From Mesostigma viride (taxonomy: Eukaryota; Streptophyta; Mesostigmatophyceae; Mesostigmatales; Mesostigmataceae): a stretch of 64,000 nt of DNA. The first letter of the stretch is position 1. Every line of letters begins with the position of its first letter. The notes beneath the pieces were generated by a model. It made no database searches, was not told the origin of the DNA, and worked only from the letters and a program-made list of their open reading frames with translations. Both the position numbers and the translations under genes were made by a program. Positions 50,752-62,964 of this stretch are shown here, in pieces. The DNA is taken from contig RPFO01000022.1 in assembly GCA_009746045.1 (NCBI GenBank), positions 5,604,504 to 5,668,503 on the forward strand, given 5' to 3'.

Positions 50752-51387
50752 ATCTCTACTTTGGTGTTTCTCTTGAAGTCGCAACCTTCCGGGTAGTACA
50801 ACGTTGATCAGATGTCTGTCATCCGAGAAGATTCATAGAGTTGCGGAAAACTTACGGTGTTACAGACTGAGACACATCCTGATGTGACTGTCTTGCTCTG
50901 TAACACTAGAAGTCAGCCGTAACCGTTGTCTCTACTAGGCAGACGATCGCGACTCCATGTGGAAGTATGAGTAGTTCGAAGACACAATCACCTTTACCCC
51001 CTACTAATCAAGGTTTGGAGATCCGTCATCATCTCTGGAACCCATTGCTAGGGAAGGTGCTGAGACAACTGCTCGTACTCCACGGCGTCAACTTGATTTC
51101 AACCGTACTTCTATGTCTGAAGTGAGGCGGCCCTCGTTGTCCATAGGGCCCAAGTTTTCCGTCATTGCATCTGGTCTCCAACCAGGCGAACCATCGCTGA
51201 CAGGCGTGGGTCGAGGAGCGTCACTGTCGCCCAGGATTCCAAGCGCGCGAACGAGTCCTGTGCGGAGTGCATCTCTTCATTTCTTTTCCCGCTAAATACC
51301 ACGCCTGGAAGAGACGGGACCAGACTTGCAGCGGATCGCCTCTCAGCAGCTAAAATCAGATTATTACACGATGAACAACACGCAGCG

Positions 51388-52642
51388 ATGTATAGAAAGA
51401 TGGTGGAGGAGGTGGAACAGGATGTGGGAAGACTTCGTCAGAGAATTGAGGAGGAGGAGGCGGCCATGCGTGACATGGTTGCTGGATTGGGGAGAGAGGC
51501 TCCTCGGTTGGGTGACGGAAGGGTTTTACCTAATAGTACCACAGTTACTACGAGGAATGAGACGCAGGATAGCGATAGGCAGGATCCAGCGCAGACGACC
51601 TCGGTCACCTTCACCACCCCCGCCAGCGACGTCCCCGTGACCGTCACTATACCACCGCATCAAGGTTCCGCCCCGCCATTTCCAAAAATCGAATCCGTAG
51701 ACAAGCTGTCGCTCACCAATCTAACCCACCGCAGTTTCGATCATTTCTCTACTCGATTCCAGGATGTGTTCGCTATCCACTTTGCTAACTACGGCAAACG
51801 AGCGGAAGAACGACTTTCCCTGGACATCCAGAAGAAGATGGTTCGACAGCGAATGAGCGACAGTGCAGCCGACAGGTTTGATGAGTTTTTACGATCCTCA
51901 GCAGGTAATACTTGCAAGGATTTGCCATCTCTCATGCTTTCATTTCGACGTTTTCTCCTTCCCCAGGACCAGCTCCGTCTGGACCGGGACGCGTTGGCCA
52001 ACTGTACTCAGTCCGGCCTGACACTACCACAATACGTAGAGACGTTTACCAACCTGAGGGCCAAAATCCCCCAGTGCTCTGATTCTGAAGCTCTTCACAG
52101 GTTTCTGCATGGGCTTCCCCTCAAGTCAGGGTGGATATTGACAAGCATTTCTCCCCTTTCGACTATGTCGAGTGGAAGTGGGATACTGTGCTGTCTTATG
52201 CCCTCACGCTGTGCCGTGTCCCTGACTTTTCCCTCAAGTGGGAGCCTGCTGCAGGCAACCAGGCGCCTGCTGTTAAGAAGCCCCTGAACCAGCTGAACGC
52301 TGTGATGGAGGAGCTCAGTGCCATGGAGCAGTCCAAAGGAGCCTGTTTCACGTGTGGCCAGCTGGGACACTTTGCACGGGATTGCCCCAAGCGAGACCAG
52401 TTCCCAGGGACACCAAGGGTCCTCAGGGGGTTCTTCCATTCACCAGACCATCCACCTTCCCTCCTGGGGTGAGCCAGAGCGACCACAGGGCACAGCCTGG
52501 GTTTAGACCCAACTTCCAGGCTTCGGGCAAGGGACCCTTCCAGCCCAAGGGATTCAACAGACAAGACAGGCGTCGGATGGTCAACGCCCTGTGGCACCTC
52601 CTAGCAGAGGAGGAGGAGGGAGAAGGGAGGCAGACGGCATAG
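51388..52642 (+). pseudogene. gypsy gag with zinc knuckle, two frameshifts
   Basis: Capsid-like protein. After a Glu-rich coiled-coil start (residues 1-35) and a Thr/Pro-rich linker comes a retrotransposon-gag domain (about 51680-52110) with the F-D-H-F-S-T-R-F and L-P-Q-Y-V-E-T-F-T-N-L patterns. A shift near 52125 leads to a CCHC knuckle, C-F-T-C-G-Q-L-G-H-F-A-R-D-C, at about 52345-52390, and a second shift near 52430 to a basic tail ending at 52640-52642. The ATG at 51388 is the first good start in frame, though the upstream region may also code. Confidence 0.82.
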
Positions 52643-52712
52643 AGGATCAGCAGGTGCAGCCTTCAGTGGGGAGCTCGTCTTCAGATCATCCTCCTGAGCT
52701 GCCAAAAAACTA

Positions 52713-53224
52713 GTGGAGCCCCCAGGACTACGTCCAGCGGTGGAGTTAACTGGTTTGCCTGCTGTGCATGTCCGTCCTGTGAACAACTTGTCTGCCTCTG
52801 ATTCCACCACCCCATTGGGCCCTCCTATTCCCAGTCAACTCTTGAAGTTCCAGGCTAGGCTGTTGAACGTGCCAGTCCCTTTGGCTCAGCCTTTATGTCT
52901 CTTCATGATTGACTCAGGTGCAGGAAGTAACTACATTTCCACTTCCTTGGTGCAGGAGCTGCATCTACCAGTGCTCCCCCACCCTGTGCCTGTTAAGGTC
53001 CAATATTCTGATGGTAGGCAGAGTAACTCACCTGGCTACGTGCAACTGCTTTTTCAAGTGTGCTCACGTCAAACCTTGTCTGTCACAGCAGATGTCATTC
53101 CACTCACTGCTGCTGATGTGATTTGGGGATGCCATGGTTGGAGTCTGCTAATCCTGCCATCTTGTGGTCTGAGAAGGTGGTGCAGTTTCAGGATGGGTCA
53201 GTGTGGGACGCCACCACAGTGATT
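52713..53224 (+). pseudogene. gypsy aspartic protease
   Basis: Retropepsin with F-M-I-D-S-G-A-G-S-N-Y-I at about 52905-52940 and V-T-A-D-V-I-P-L near the end. A frameshift near 53125 moves the downstream I-W-G-M-P-W-L (equivalent of ILG-x-x-W-L) into the next frame, which continues as the linker to RT. It cleaves the gag-pol polyprotein. Confidence 0.82.
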
Positions 53225-55349
53225 AAGGGGGGAGAAAGACCAGTCACAGAGTGCTGTTCTACTAATGAGGCTGTCAATGATGGGAGAGGGGTTGCAGGTG
53301 CCAAGGAGGACGTCAAGGTGCCTTCACTGGAAGAGAAACGTGCTGCCTTACTTAAGCACGTATGGTCTGCCAATCACACCTTGTCTTACCTGGCTACTTA
53401 CCCAGTGGAACACGTCTTTCTCTTACAGTTGGTTCCTAACTCACCCTCTGATGAGACTCATGGCCACACGGTGAATGCTGTGAACCCAGTACCAGCTGTC
53501 ACAGAGGAGGAGCAGAAGCTGCATGATGCCCTTTTGGACAGGTTTGCTGCCATTTTTGAGGACAAAATGCCACAGTACCCCCTGAAGGGCCAATCACTCA
53601 TGTCATCAAGCTTGTGGATGGTGCCAGGCCTCCCTTTGTTCCCATGTACAGGATGGGGCCAGCTGAGATGGCAGAGCTGAAGGTGATCTTGACAGGCCTG
53701 TTGGAAGCTGGACTCATTCTTCCTGCCAATAGTCCTTTCAGCTCTGGGTGTTTGCTTGTCCCCAAGCATGATGGTGGATGGCGGTTGTGCATTGATCTGA
53801 GAGGCCTGAACAAGGTCACAGTGAAGTCCAAGTATCCCTTGCCACGGATTGATGAGCTGCTAGAGAGGACAGCTGGATCATCTTACTTCACCAAGTTTGA
53901 CCTTAGACACGCGTTCTGGCAGATCAGGATAGCTACTGAGGACATTCCAAAAACTGCATTCTCCACACCCTGGGGTCAGTTCCAGTGGACTGTGATGCCC
54001 ATGGGGGCCTCCAACAGCCCAGCTACTATGCAGATGTTTGTGAATGCTATCTTTGGCCATCTGACAGGGAACTCTCTGCCTCAGATCTCCCCTGATCTCA
54101 GGAATCCCAGGTTCAAAGACATTGCCCACCTGTGTGACCCTGCAAGACCCGTGTTCAGGACCTGCGTGGTGGCCTACATGGACGACATCCTGGTGCACTC
54201 AAAGACGTTCAAGGAGCATCTGGAGAACGTGGAGGAGGTCTGAAGGTCATCCAGCACTACCACTTGTCTGTCAAGAGGTCTAAGGTGGAGTGGGGGCATG
54301 AAGTGGGGTTCCTAGGGTACAAGTTGAGTTCCTTGGGTATGACACCTGACAATGCTAAGATTGCTGCCATCCTTGAGTGGCCTGTGTTGCAGTCTGCACA
54401 TGATGTCAAGTCCTTCCTGGGCATGGTGGGGTGGTACAGGCGTTTTATCCCTGACATGGCTGCCATCTCCACCCCCTTGCTTGAGTTAATCAAGAAGGAT
54501 GTTCAGTTTGAGTGGACAGATAGGTGTCAGCAGGCCTTTGACCTGTTGAAGCAGAAGCTCACATCCACCCCTGTGCTAGTGGGTCCCAACCCAGATCTAC
54601 CTTATCAGGTTAGGTCAGATGCCTCTCAAGGCGCCATAGGTGCTGTGCTGATGCAAGACCATGGCTATGGACCACAGCCAGTGGAGTACATGTCTAAAAC
54701 CATGAGCTCAGCTGAACGTAACTACCCTGTACACGAGCAGGAGTTGCTGGGTTTAGTGGTAGCATGTCACAAGTGGGAGCATCTGTTGAAGGGAGCTCAG
54801 TTTTCTGTGGCTAGCAGTGCTACAGATGGGCTAGGGCAAGAGTCTATCACCCTGATGACTGACCACAGGCCCTTGGTGCACGTGCTAGAACAGAGTAGGA
54901 TGAGTAAGAGGATGGCTGGGTGGATGGAGTACCTAGGGGGATTCTATCCTTTCTCTGTGCAGTATGTCCCAGGATCACAGAATGTGGTGCCAGACGCCCT
55001 CTCTAGAAGAAGGGATCTGATGGGAGCATTTCACGAGGATCTGGATATTTGTGCTGCCATGGTTTCTGTAGTAGAGTGTGGTGCTGTCACCAGGGCACAG
55101 GCAGCTAACCAGCAAACCTCCAAGCTGAGCCCACACCCTGTAGAGGCTAGCTTTAGTCACGAGATGCTCATTGACCAGGGCTTGTCCCAGGGTCGACAGG
55201 CGTCCAGGGTGGGGGTCAGTCACTGCAGAGCAGTCTTAGGGAGGGTTCTGCTAGCAGCCAGCCCACTCTCACTACACAACCAAGCACAGAGAATCCTAGG
55301 AGGGGGAAGGGACGGCCCAGGAAGTGGATACTGGAGCCAGGGATGCTGA
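53123..55349 (+). pseudogene. gypsy reverse transcriptase and RNase H, frameshifted
   Basis: A linker (53123-53600) is followed after a shift by the RT, with G-W-R-L-C-I-D-L-R-G-L-N, P-L-P-R-I-D-E-L-L, F-T-K-F-D-L-R, M-P-M-G-A-S-N-S-P-A-T-M and the catalytic V-A-Y-M-D-D-I-L-V (about 54170). An unusual insertion of about 35 residues lies between the 'F' and 'YMDD' motifs. After a stop at 54243 and another shift, the frame from 54264 gives the thumb and an RNase H of the RT_RNaseH_2 type, with V-R-S-D-A-S-Q-G-A-I-G, E-Y-M-S-K, Y-P-V-H-E-Q-E-L-L and T-D-H-R-P-L. Confidence 0.85.
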
Positions 55350-57043
55350 CCAAGTCTAGAGGATTGGCAGCTGAGATCAAGGGGAAGTCACGTACACCTG
55401 TGGCTGATGTTCTGTCATCCAAGCATCTAGTCACTAGTCACCTGCAGGAGGGTGAGGTGCTGCAGCTGCAGCCTTTAGGACCTGGCAAACAGCTAGTCCT
55501 GCCTAACCCTATGAGTATAGCCCTGCTGGACGTGATTAAGGCCTTCACTAAAACTGAGGACCTGGCCACTAAGGCCATTCAGGAAGGAAGCTTTGGTAAC
55601 AGACCTGTGGAGTACTGGGAGGGAGTCCTGTATGTCCACACCCAGGATGCAGATCATGTAGTAACCAGGAAGGTTATGTGCCAGAAATGGCCATTCCCAC
55701 TGTGTTGCATTGCTTCCATGACGACGTGACTGCATGTCATCCTGGGTATGCTAAGCTTCTCCATGAAGTACAAGAGAGGTTTTGGTGGCCTGGCATGTTT
55801 CGTGATATCAAAGCCTATGTGGCTTCCTGTGACTCATGCCAAAGGAATAAGGTTAGGACTCAGGCAGTGCCTATCTTTCCTATGGCCATGCCTATTCCCC
55901 TTCGACCCTGGATCAGTGTGACCATGGACTTCATTTGTGGCTTGCCTGTTTCTGATGCTGGCAATGACAGGATACTAGTGGTGATGGACAGGCTGTCTAG
56001 AATGTGCCACCTCATCCCCTGCAATGCCCATCTCACAGCTGCCCAGTGTGTAGAGTTGTTCATGAAGGAGTGTACAGATTGCATGGCATGCCACGTGTAA
56101 TCATCACTGACCAGGATCCCTTGTGGATGTCTGGGTTTTGGAAGTCCTTCTTTGACATCCTAGACACTAAGTTGGCCTTTGGAGTAGCATACAGGTGTGC
56201 CAGCACGGGGGCTGTGGAGAGGCTGAACCGTATTGTACGGGAATGCCAGAAGCACTATTGTACCCATGATAACAAGGAATGGGACAAGAAACTTCCCTTC
56301 ATAGAGTTTGCCATCAACAACTCACCCCTGGCTCCTCACCAAATGTCTCCATTTGTCATTTGCCATGGCCAGTGCCCCTTGACTCCATTTGACCTGGAGT
56401 TACCTGATAGGGATGCTGAAGGCCCCTTCAGAAGACGCCTAACCTCTGTCCACCAGTTGATTGCATCCTTCCAGGAAGCTCACAGTATGGTGGCTGCTCA
56501 GATGTTGCATGCACAGGACAAGTATTTAAACAATGCTTGGCAACAGATGTTGGCTACACACACCTTTGTGGCTCCTGGTGACCTGGTGCTCTTGGAGGCT
56601 AATCGTGTGCTACCTGAAAAGGAGCAATGCAGGAAACTGCAACCCTTGTGGTTGGGACCTTACCCTGTCCTGACACCTTCCACTATGGGACTGTAGTTCA
56701 AGTCCAGGTGCCTTCCCACTGGAGGCTTAAGACTAACGTGTTTCACCTGGCCCAGCTCAAACTGTATAAACGCAATACCTTGCAGGGACGCCTTTCTGCT
56801 CCATTACCATTTGAGCTGGATACTGAGGGGGAGAGGATATATGAAGTGGAGCAGCTGGTGGCTCACAGAGTCAAAGGAAAGGGTAGGACCAAGCAGCTGC
56901 AGTTTAAGGTGCACTGGAAAGGAGAGTTAGAGTCTACTGCCACATGGCTGTGGTTGTCTGACTTGACTCACTGCCATGAGTGGTCCAGGAGTATTGCCAA
57001 AAGAAGGGGCTCACTCTTCCTTCTTGGTATACTGAGTTGGTGA
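55343..57043 (+). pseudogene. gypsy integrase with C-terminal chromodomain, frameshifted
   Basis: An HHCC zinc domain (H-P-G-Y-A-K ... C-D-S-C-Q-R) at 55735-55850 is followed by the integrase core: V-T-M-D-F-I (first Asp, about 55920), I-I-T-D-Q-D (second Asp) and G-A-V-E-R-L-N-R (Glu), split by shifts near 55675, 56080 and 56670. The last frame contains V-F-H-V/L-A-Q-L-K and then a chromodomain: Y-E-V-E-Q-L-V-A-H-R ... L-Q-F-K-V-H-W-K-G ... T-W-L-W. This identifies a chromovirus; chromodomains target integration to marked chromatin. Confidence 0.87.
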
Positions 57044-57092
57044 AAACCACTGCTCCCCTTCCTATATCTCAGGACTAACGAATGGTTTCTTC

Positions 57093-58253
57093 GTGCATGC
57101 TGTGTGGTCCCAGATGGAGGAGGAGTTCACGTACCCCAACTTGGGCCTGGGCGCCACCACGGAGGAAGGGGTCACGGGTATGCATCCAGACCCCAACCCC
57201 ATGAGTTATGTGGAATCCCTGTTTGACAGTATTGTCAGGCGTGACCTTAGGAGGGGTCAGCAGATGGATACCATTAACAAGCTCTTGCATTCAGTGATCT
57301 CCAAGCAGGATAAGCTACAGGAGCTTCTTCAGGGGTTGTCCTTGTCCCAGCCCCAGATGGGGAGTGGTGTTAACATAGCTCTCAGCTCCAGCAGCACTCC
57401 CATCATTCAGATTCCTCGTCATGTGGTACCTGTCAAGAATGTGGTGGCCTATGTGGATCACAGGAAGTGCATGGGACCTTGTGAGCATTGTGAGACGCTG
57501 GCCAAGGCAGTGGCTGCCCTTAACAGGGAGGAGGGGGAAGTGAGCCCTGAGGGTTATGTGGAGGAGGTCTTGTCTCAGTTGCACACCAGCCTGTATGAGA
57601 TTGGCTCTCCTTTTGTGGGCCACCTGTTGCACAGGATGTTTGCCTTGACTCCAGGACCTGAGATTGACATGAGACCTGCAGAGGGGCAGGATATGTTGAC
57701 CACCTTGCCTGAGGCTTTGAAAGGAGCCTTCATGCAGTTCCAGCCAGTGAGCATGGGTGAGGCCTCCTACATGGAGTTGTTGGAGTTTTCAGTCAGCAGG
57801 GAGACTTTGACTTGGCTCCTTCTTCTTCCAGCTCGGTCAAGGGTGCTTCCCTTTGGAGACATCCAACCTTTTCTGCAGCCCAGGGTTGCCTAAGTTACCA
57901 TGGAGCTCAAGGTTCGTCTGACCCCATTGAGGGTGTTGGTGCCTTTGATAGGTGCTAAGTGGTCAGTGGTCAAGACCTTTCTCCAGTTCTGGTGGGCGTA
58001 CAGGTCATGGGTGAGCAGGCACAAGACGTCTTCTACTTGGGTGATGGATCCTGAGAGCCAGTCTGTGGTGCTTCTCTCCTACCCAGGGACATGCCTGCGT
58101 TATGTTGCCCAGATGGCAGCAGGGGCTGCAGAGACGTGCATGGTGCTGCAGGTCAGCAGGAACTGGCCAGACTTGGTTCACATGGTGGAGCAGTTTCCCT
58201 TGTTTGGGACCAGGGGCAAGGATGGTGTGAATGGGGATTGGTATAGCCTGTGA
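57093..58253 (+). CDS. extra 3' ORF of the gypsy element, unknown function
   Basis: Two frames, 57093-57893 and 57900-58253, lie between pol and the 3' LTR, in the env position. The first (266 codons) has a helical, charged middle (V-R-R-D-L-R-R-G-Q-Q-M-D-T-I-N-K-L-L), a Cys/His-containing stretch (C-M-G-P-C-E-H-C, about residue 127) and no signal peptide. The second (117 codons) contains a Trp/Tyr-rich segment. Only a TAA and a few bases separate them, so they may be one ORF with an indel. It does not look like an envelope glycoprotein. No family is recognised. Confidence 0.55.
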
Positions 58254-58642
58254 AGAACAGAGCTGTGCAGGAAGAGGATGGGGAAGGATGGGGGAAGAGC
58301 ATGGAAGGTGCTTTGGATTGTGGTGTGAGGGGGGGATTCCAGGATGGATGATGGGGGGGGCTCCAGTCCAGTTCTGATGTTCCAGTCCAGAGTTCCAGGT
58401 TCCAGGATGCTGAATGGAAGACCTTGTATTATGAGATGTGTTTATCTGGCTTTATAGTAGATAAGGTAGTGACTTGTTTGCTGTAGAGACCTGTGACTAG
58501 ATGTTATGAGATAGGAGGCCCTGTTTCAGGGATGTAAAAACCCATCTGCTTTTCCCAAGAGATGGTGGATTTCTGTTCAATGTTCCTCTGCCTTCAAGAG
58601 TTGGCTATTGGACCTGGGAGGTCCAGTTTTGAGGGGGAGATA

Positions 58643-59422
58643 TGTAACAAGCAAAAATGACTTTGTTGTTACATCCTTTGTTTTGTGAATGTTTGGCTTT
58701 TATTCGAGGACTTTTGGATCAGTATTGAGAAAGTTATGAGGTTTCTAAGACGACGGTACTTGGAGCTGATACTTTGTCAGCCAACTGATAGGAACCCTCA
58801 TTGGTCGTGGCCTGATCCACGTAGGGTTGTAGTTTGTTGGCTGATACTACTGATAGGAGCCCTCATTGGTCGTGGCCTGATCCACGTGGGGTTGTAGTTT
58901 GTTAGTTGGTACTATTGAGTCTTAAATGCTCCTTTGGGACTTCAGTGCTCACGACAGATTTAGGATCTCATGGAAAGATTCTGCCAGGCTGTGTGTGGTG
59001 TTGTTCTGTTTTGTGTGACTAGGATGGATACGAAGATCTTGTATAGGATTCCATGGTTCTGATTGGTTCTCTTCAGGCTAAGGTTGGAGCAAGCTCGACA
59101 AGCACGTCGATATCAAGGACGTGGGGTCGCCATTGTTGCGACGTTGGTTTTGATTCACCATGGTATAATAAAGCTTGGCTTTGTTGTCCAATCCATAAGA
59201 GCCCCTTGGCTATAGACGTCCTTCAGTTCCACAGAGGTCGTCTACACACGAGCTTGTCTTTGTGTCTACAAGGGGTGTGATTCCCTAAATCACGTGCTGT
59301 GGAATTTCCATCTCAACGTTGCTCGGATACTTGAAGTTCTGCAACTCAGGAAAGCAACCCAGGTAAAAAGATCTTTCATATTGGACTGTGGATGATGATG
59401 ATGATCATTTTTAGTCGTTACA
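58643..59422 (+). repeat. gypsy 3' LTR, 780 bp
   Basis: Follows the polypurine tract at 58630-58642. Matches the 5' LTR apart from about five changes. Confidence 0.95.
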
Positions 59423-59427
59423 AGACC

Positions 59428-60530
59428 TCTGCATTGGTATCTACTTCTAGTGCAGTGCACTCGGACTCCCCCAACTGGCTGAGCTTGGACACCCGAGGCT
59501 TTTGCTTGGCTTTTTTGCATAGCCAGCACCACATCTTTCAGGCCCACACCTCTATGCTTAGTGAGGCTAGAGGGGACCACATCTGCCTGCTCTAAATCTG
59601 GAAAGTTAACCGGTCCAGGGGTCTGGCCAGGACTTACCCGGGGATTACTTCCAGCCGGAACGTGATGATCAGGGATGACGTCATGACCAACTGGCAAGGT
59701 TGTCACATCAGGAGTTACTGCCTCTGCTTCAGCACCCCTTAGACGTACATATGACCACGACAGACGGTGCACATTCTGCGGAGGATCCTCCATCTTCACC
59801 CAGCACTTGTGCCCAGCTAGTTCCACCCTGGTCACTACTCCAGGGTGCCAGCTACCACGCTTGCCTGCAAGCTTGGGCTCTTTCCACACAATTACCCTCT
59901 GGCCAACAACAGGTTTCAGAACACTCCAGCCCTTGTCTTTCTGCCTCAACTTGGCAAACTTGAACATAAGGCTATCTTTCCAGGCTTGCTCAACCTCAGT
60001 AGGGAGCTCCCGAAGATGCAATGATAATGGAGTCACAGGGACCTCTCCAACATACATGGGTGCCCTGACATTCAATCTGTCCTCAACTGACCTTAACCAG
60101 GCCGTCTTGATAATAGCTGGAACCAATCTTGGAATCTTCTTCTCCGTCAGCAGAATAGTCTTGATCTCTCTGAGTGTCCTCTCCACCACGCCTTGACTGC
60201 CATGGGACTCCCTGTGTACAACAAATAACTCAGGGAGGTCTTCATGCTCCATGCAGCACTCAAATTCTAAATCACACTGCAGCTGGATCACTGGTTTCAT
60301 TCTGGATCTGATAGCCTGGAGCCCAGCCACCAAACATGGCTTAGATTTGTCTTGCAACAGGTCCAGCACCTTGTACTTGGTGTATCTGTCAACACCAACC
60401 AACAAAATCAGTTTCCTGATTTCTTGGATATCACATTGTACATATCCAGGCTGCAACACAGGTTGTCTGACATGAGACTTCTTAGGCTTGAGAGCAACCA
60501 GCCTACAGGAACAAGCCTCAGCAACCTGCT
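59428..60530 (-). pseudogene. copia pol: integrase
   Basis: Minus-strand frame open from about 60530 (ATG at 60459 or upstream) to the gypsy insertion. After V-R-Q-P-V-L-Q-P-G-Y comes the catalytic core: V-G-V-D-R-Y-T-K-Y (first Asp), L-Q-C-D-L-E-F-E (second Asp), and G-S-Q-G-V-V-E-R-T-L-R-E (Glu). Then follow a C-terminal domain with V-I-V-W-K and W-H-P-G-V-V, and a Pro/Val-rich linker toward the RT. The HHCC zinc part expected upstream is not clear. The frame itself is uninterrupted for about 365 codons. Confidence 0.8.
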
Positions 60531-62336
60531 TTACTGCTTAGGTGATGTGCTTTGATCAGCACTATCACTTACAACCATGCTCCCCATTGCATCATTCAGG
60601 CCATCAGCCTCATCCTCCTCCTCTAAAGGAGCCTCCTGCCCTAAGGCAGGACTTCCACGCTCCAACATTGAAGGAGTACGCAAACTACCTCCAAGAGCCA
60701 TGTGGGAACGTTGTTGCCTTTGGTAACTGCTTTCTGTCACCACGGTGACGTGGGAAGACCCAGTCACTACCCCATTGTGTTCTTCCTCCATGGATGCACC
60801 CTCAACCTGACAGTGCAGGGAGCAAATCAACTTCATCCAGAGTAATGGGGGGGTCACTCTTAGCCCCCTCCCTGGCGGACCCTAGCAAGCCCAGGGAAGG
60901 CAGAATCCGTCAGGTTGGGTTAAATTAATATACCCACCTCGGTTCACTTGCCAATGCCAAAGAGGGCAATATGACCCTGTTTGCATGGCAGAAATAACAT
61001 GTTACCCTGCGTCGACCGCAGATCCAGTGCTCCCCACTGGGCACCTACCCTGTTGAAGTGATTATCAAATAAATCACAACCTTGCTTGCAAGTGCGCCTT
61101 CACGCCAGGCTGCACTTCATGCAACAAAGGTATCAACCGTAACTCCTCTTGTTGTTGCTTATAGCATTCAGTCGTTCGCGACACTCGCGCCCGGGGCGAC
61201 TGCTCACTGATGAAGCCTTCGTTCCCAACACGCTCAGCAGCTGCCTTGAAGACCTTCATTGTCGATGGCGACAAATTCTGACAGCCGCTTGCGACATTTG
61301 TGCTCTCTCCCGCTCTTGACAGCGATACTCGTGCTCTTTCCAGATCGCTAGCGACATTCACAGTTGCCCGATCACTTCAGCACTCGCAGCCGCTCGCAAT
61401 CAGCGCTTCATTTGTCTTCAGCGATTCAGTTTGCTTGCTGCGACTTCGCTGCCGACCCGGCCACGCTTTCGCCTTCAAAATTGACCTTGCAAACAAGTCA
61501 TTAACATGCAGCATTAATAATGCCAATGCATTAATTAGCATGAGCTTGTTCTGCACAAGAGAATTTATACAGCATAAACCTTGGTATAATCATCATCGAC
61601 ATATATATGACAAATATCCGACATGCCCTGCTAGCAATGCCAATGTTGTCGTAGTGACAACACTTAATTCCGCTGCATACGAAATTATATATAATTTTTT
61701 CGTATCAATGCTTCCATCGCAACTGCGCACATGCAGCAGCCAACATAAAATATTGCACTAATTGCGCAATTCTGGCACGAAACAAACTTCGTATTACATT
61801 CGCAGAAGCGCAACAAATCCGGACCGGACCAGGCCCCACCGACTCCATATTCGTAACTACGTTTTTCGTATAGCATACGACGTAATTACTACAACATATA
61901 TTTTCACGAAACCAAAACCCAGTTTCGCAGCACAAAATCCCGGCCTTGAAACGATAAAATCCAAAGCTTTTATTGCGAAGTCCGTGCACATAAAACAGGC
62001 CAGTAACGGAATACAAAAGTCCGCTACAACATTCCCGTAAAATTCAGATCATAAAACTGAAATCCACTGCACGCGCAACTTAACGTTCATATATGGCGCA
62101 TCCTGCTGCAGGCCGATTCGTACGTAGATGCTTGCCGACGACCTTCGAGATAACAAATTCGACCACTGCTCCGCTGACGTTGAAATTGAGGCTTGACGAA
62201 GGATCCACCGCGCCTCCAGAGATGGTTCACGAAATTCACGCGTGCTTCCCATATTATAATGGAACAACACCGTAAAAATTGCCGACACCAGAAATCAATG
62301 CCGTAATCAGTAGATTACGAACTCGCTTGTAATTCG
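60531..62336 (-). other. copia 5' internal region, no gag or protease found
   Basis: This region should hold gag and protease on the minus strand. Only short frames occur (60531-60857, 61074-61361, 61705-62016), with no CCHC knuckle and no D-[ST]-G/A protease motif. No standard primer-binding site adjoins the LTR at 62336. The 5' coding part seems deleted or replaced. Confidence 0.5.
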
Positions 62337-62964
62337 AGTTAACGAAACTGTGGCTGAACTGTGGTTCAGCCTGCACTGATTAATATCTACAGAGGAAGTA
62401 GTTATATTAATCAATAGGTTTACGTTGCTGGTTATGGCTACCAGCACAGAATGCACGAGGCACGTGAGAACCGTCGCCAAAGGTGCGAGGACACAGGTGC
62501 AGGGAAAGTGGTGCTACCAAGTGGCAGCGTCCTGCTCGTTATATACTAATTGTGACGCAGTCACATCCAGATGACTGATAGGACAGATCATCTCACAATA
62601 TTGCTGTCCTTCACTCTGGACCAGCAGATCTCGACTCGTTATCCATAAATAGTCACATCAGTGTCCTGTCGCACAAGTCCTGTCACTATTTGTTACGTCT
62701 AATCAATAGCATTGAATAGACCGCAGTGTCGGAGACTAAATGTCCTATCGTACACTGTGACAAGACGTCGTATGCCACGCGTCACTTGAAGAACCACCGT
62801 AGAATCACCGAATCCAAGTAGAATGTAGTAGAACAGTATCTTGCTCATATCTCGAGCAATACTCATCAGAATGAACCCGTTTCTGGATTGTAGTAACCGG
62901 AAGTAGAATCTCTACAAGCCAAGTAGCTTAGTAGAATAATATTGCTTGCCAGGCAATATTAACT
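62337..62964 (-). repeat. copia 5' LTR (right), 628 bp
   Basis: Same length as the left LTR, with one difference noticed (62826 T against 33998 C in the aligned GTAGAATG[CT]AGTAG). Followed by target duplication CCAGG. Confidence 0.88.

Larger units (their letters stand above)
49961..59422 (+). mobile_element. Ty3/gypsy chromovirus, complete, 9.46 kb
   Basis: LTRs 49961-50738 (778 bp) and 58643-59422 (780 bp) begin TGTAACAAGC and end GTCGTTACA, with perfect 5-bp duplication AGACC (49956-49960, 59423-59427). A primer-binding site follows at 50740 and a purine tract GAGGGGGAGATA precedes the 3' LTR. Internal order is gag, protease, RT, RNase H, integrase, chromodomain, then an additional 3' ORF. 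LTRs differ at only about five sites, so insertion is recent, yet the ORFs contain some eight frameshifts. Confidence 0.95.
33509..62964 (-). mobile_element. Ty1/copia retrotransposon (minus strand), 29.5 kb with nested insertions
   Basis: LTRs of 628 bp each (33509-34136 and 62337-62964) start AGTTAACG and end ATTAACT; they lack TG...CA but have a short inverted terminal repeat. The duplication CCAGG flanks both sides (33504-33508, 62965-62969). Only one base difference was noticed between the LTRs. A minus-strand polypurine tract adjoins the left LTR (pyrimidines at 34141-34156). The pol pieces lie in copia order along the minus strand: integrase (60530-59428), RT (49545-48647), RNase H (43524-42690). 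They are separated by a gypsy element plus a small fragment, and by a piggyBac-like element. Gag and protease were not found. Confidence 0.88.
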
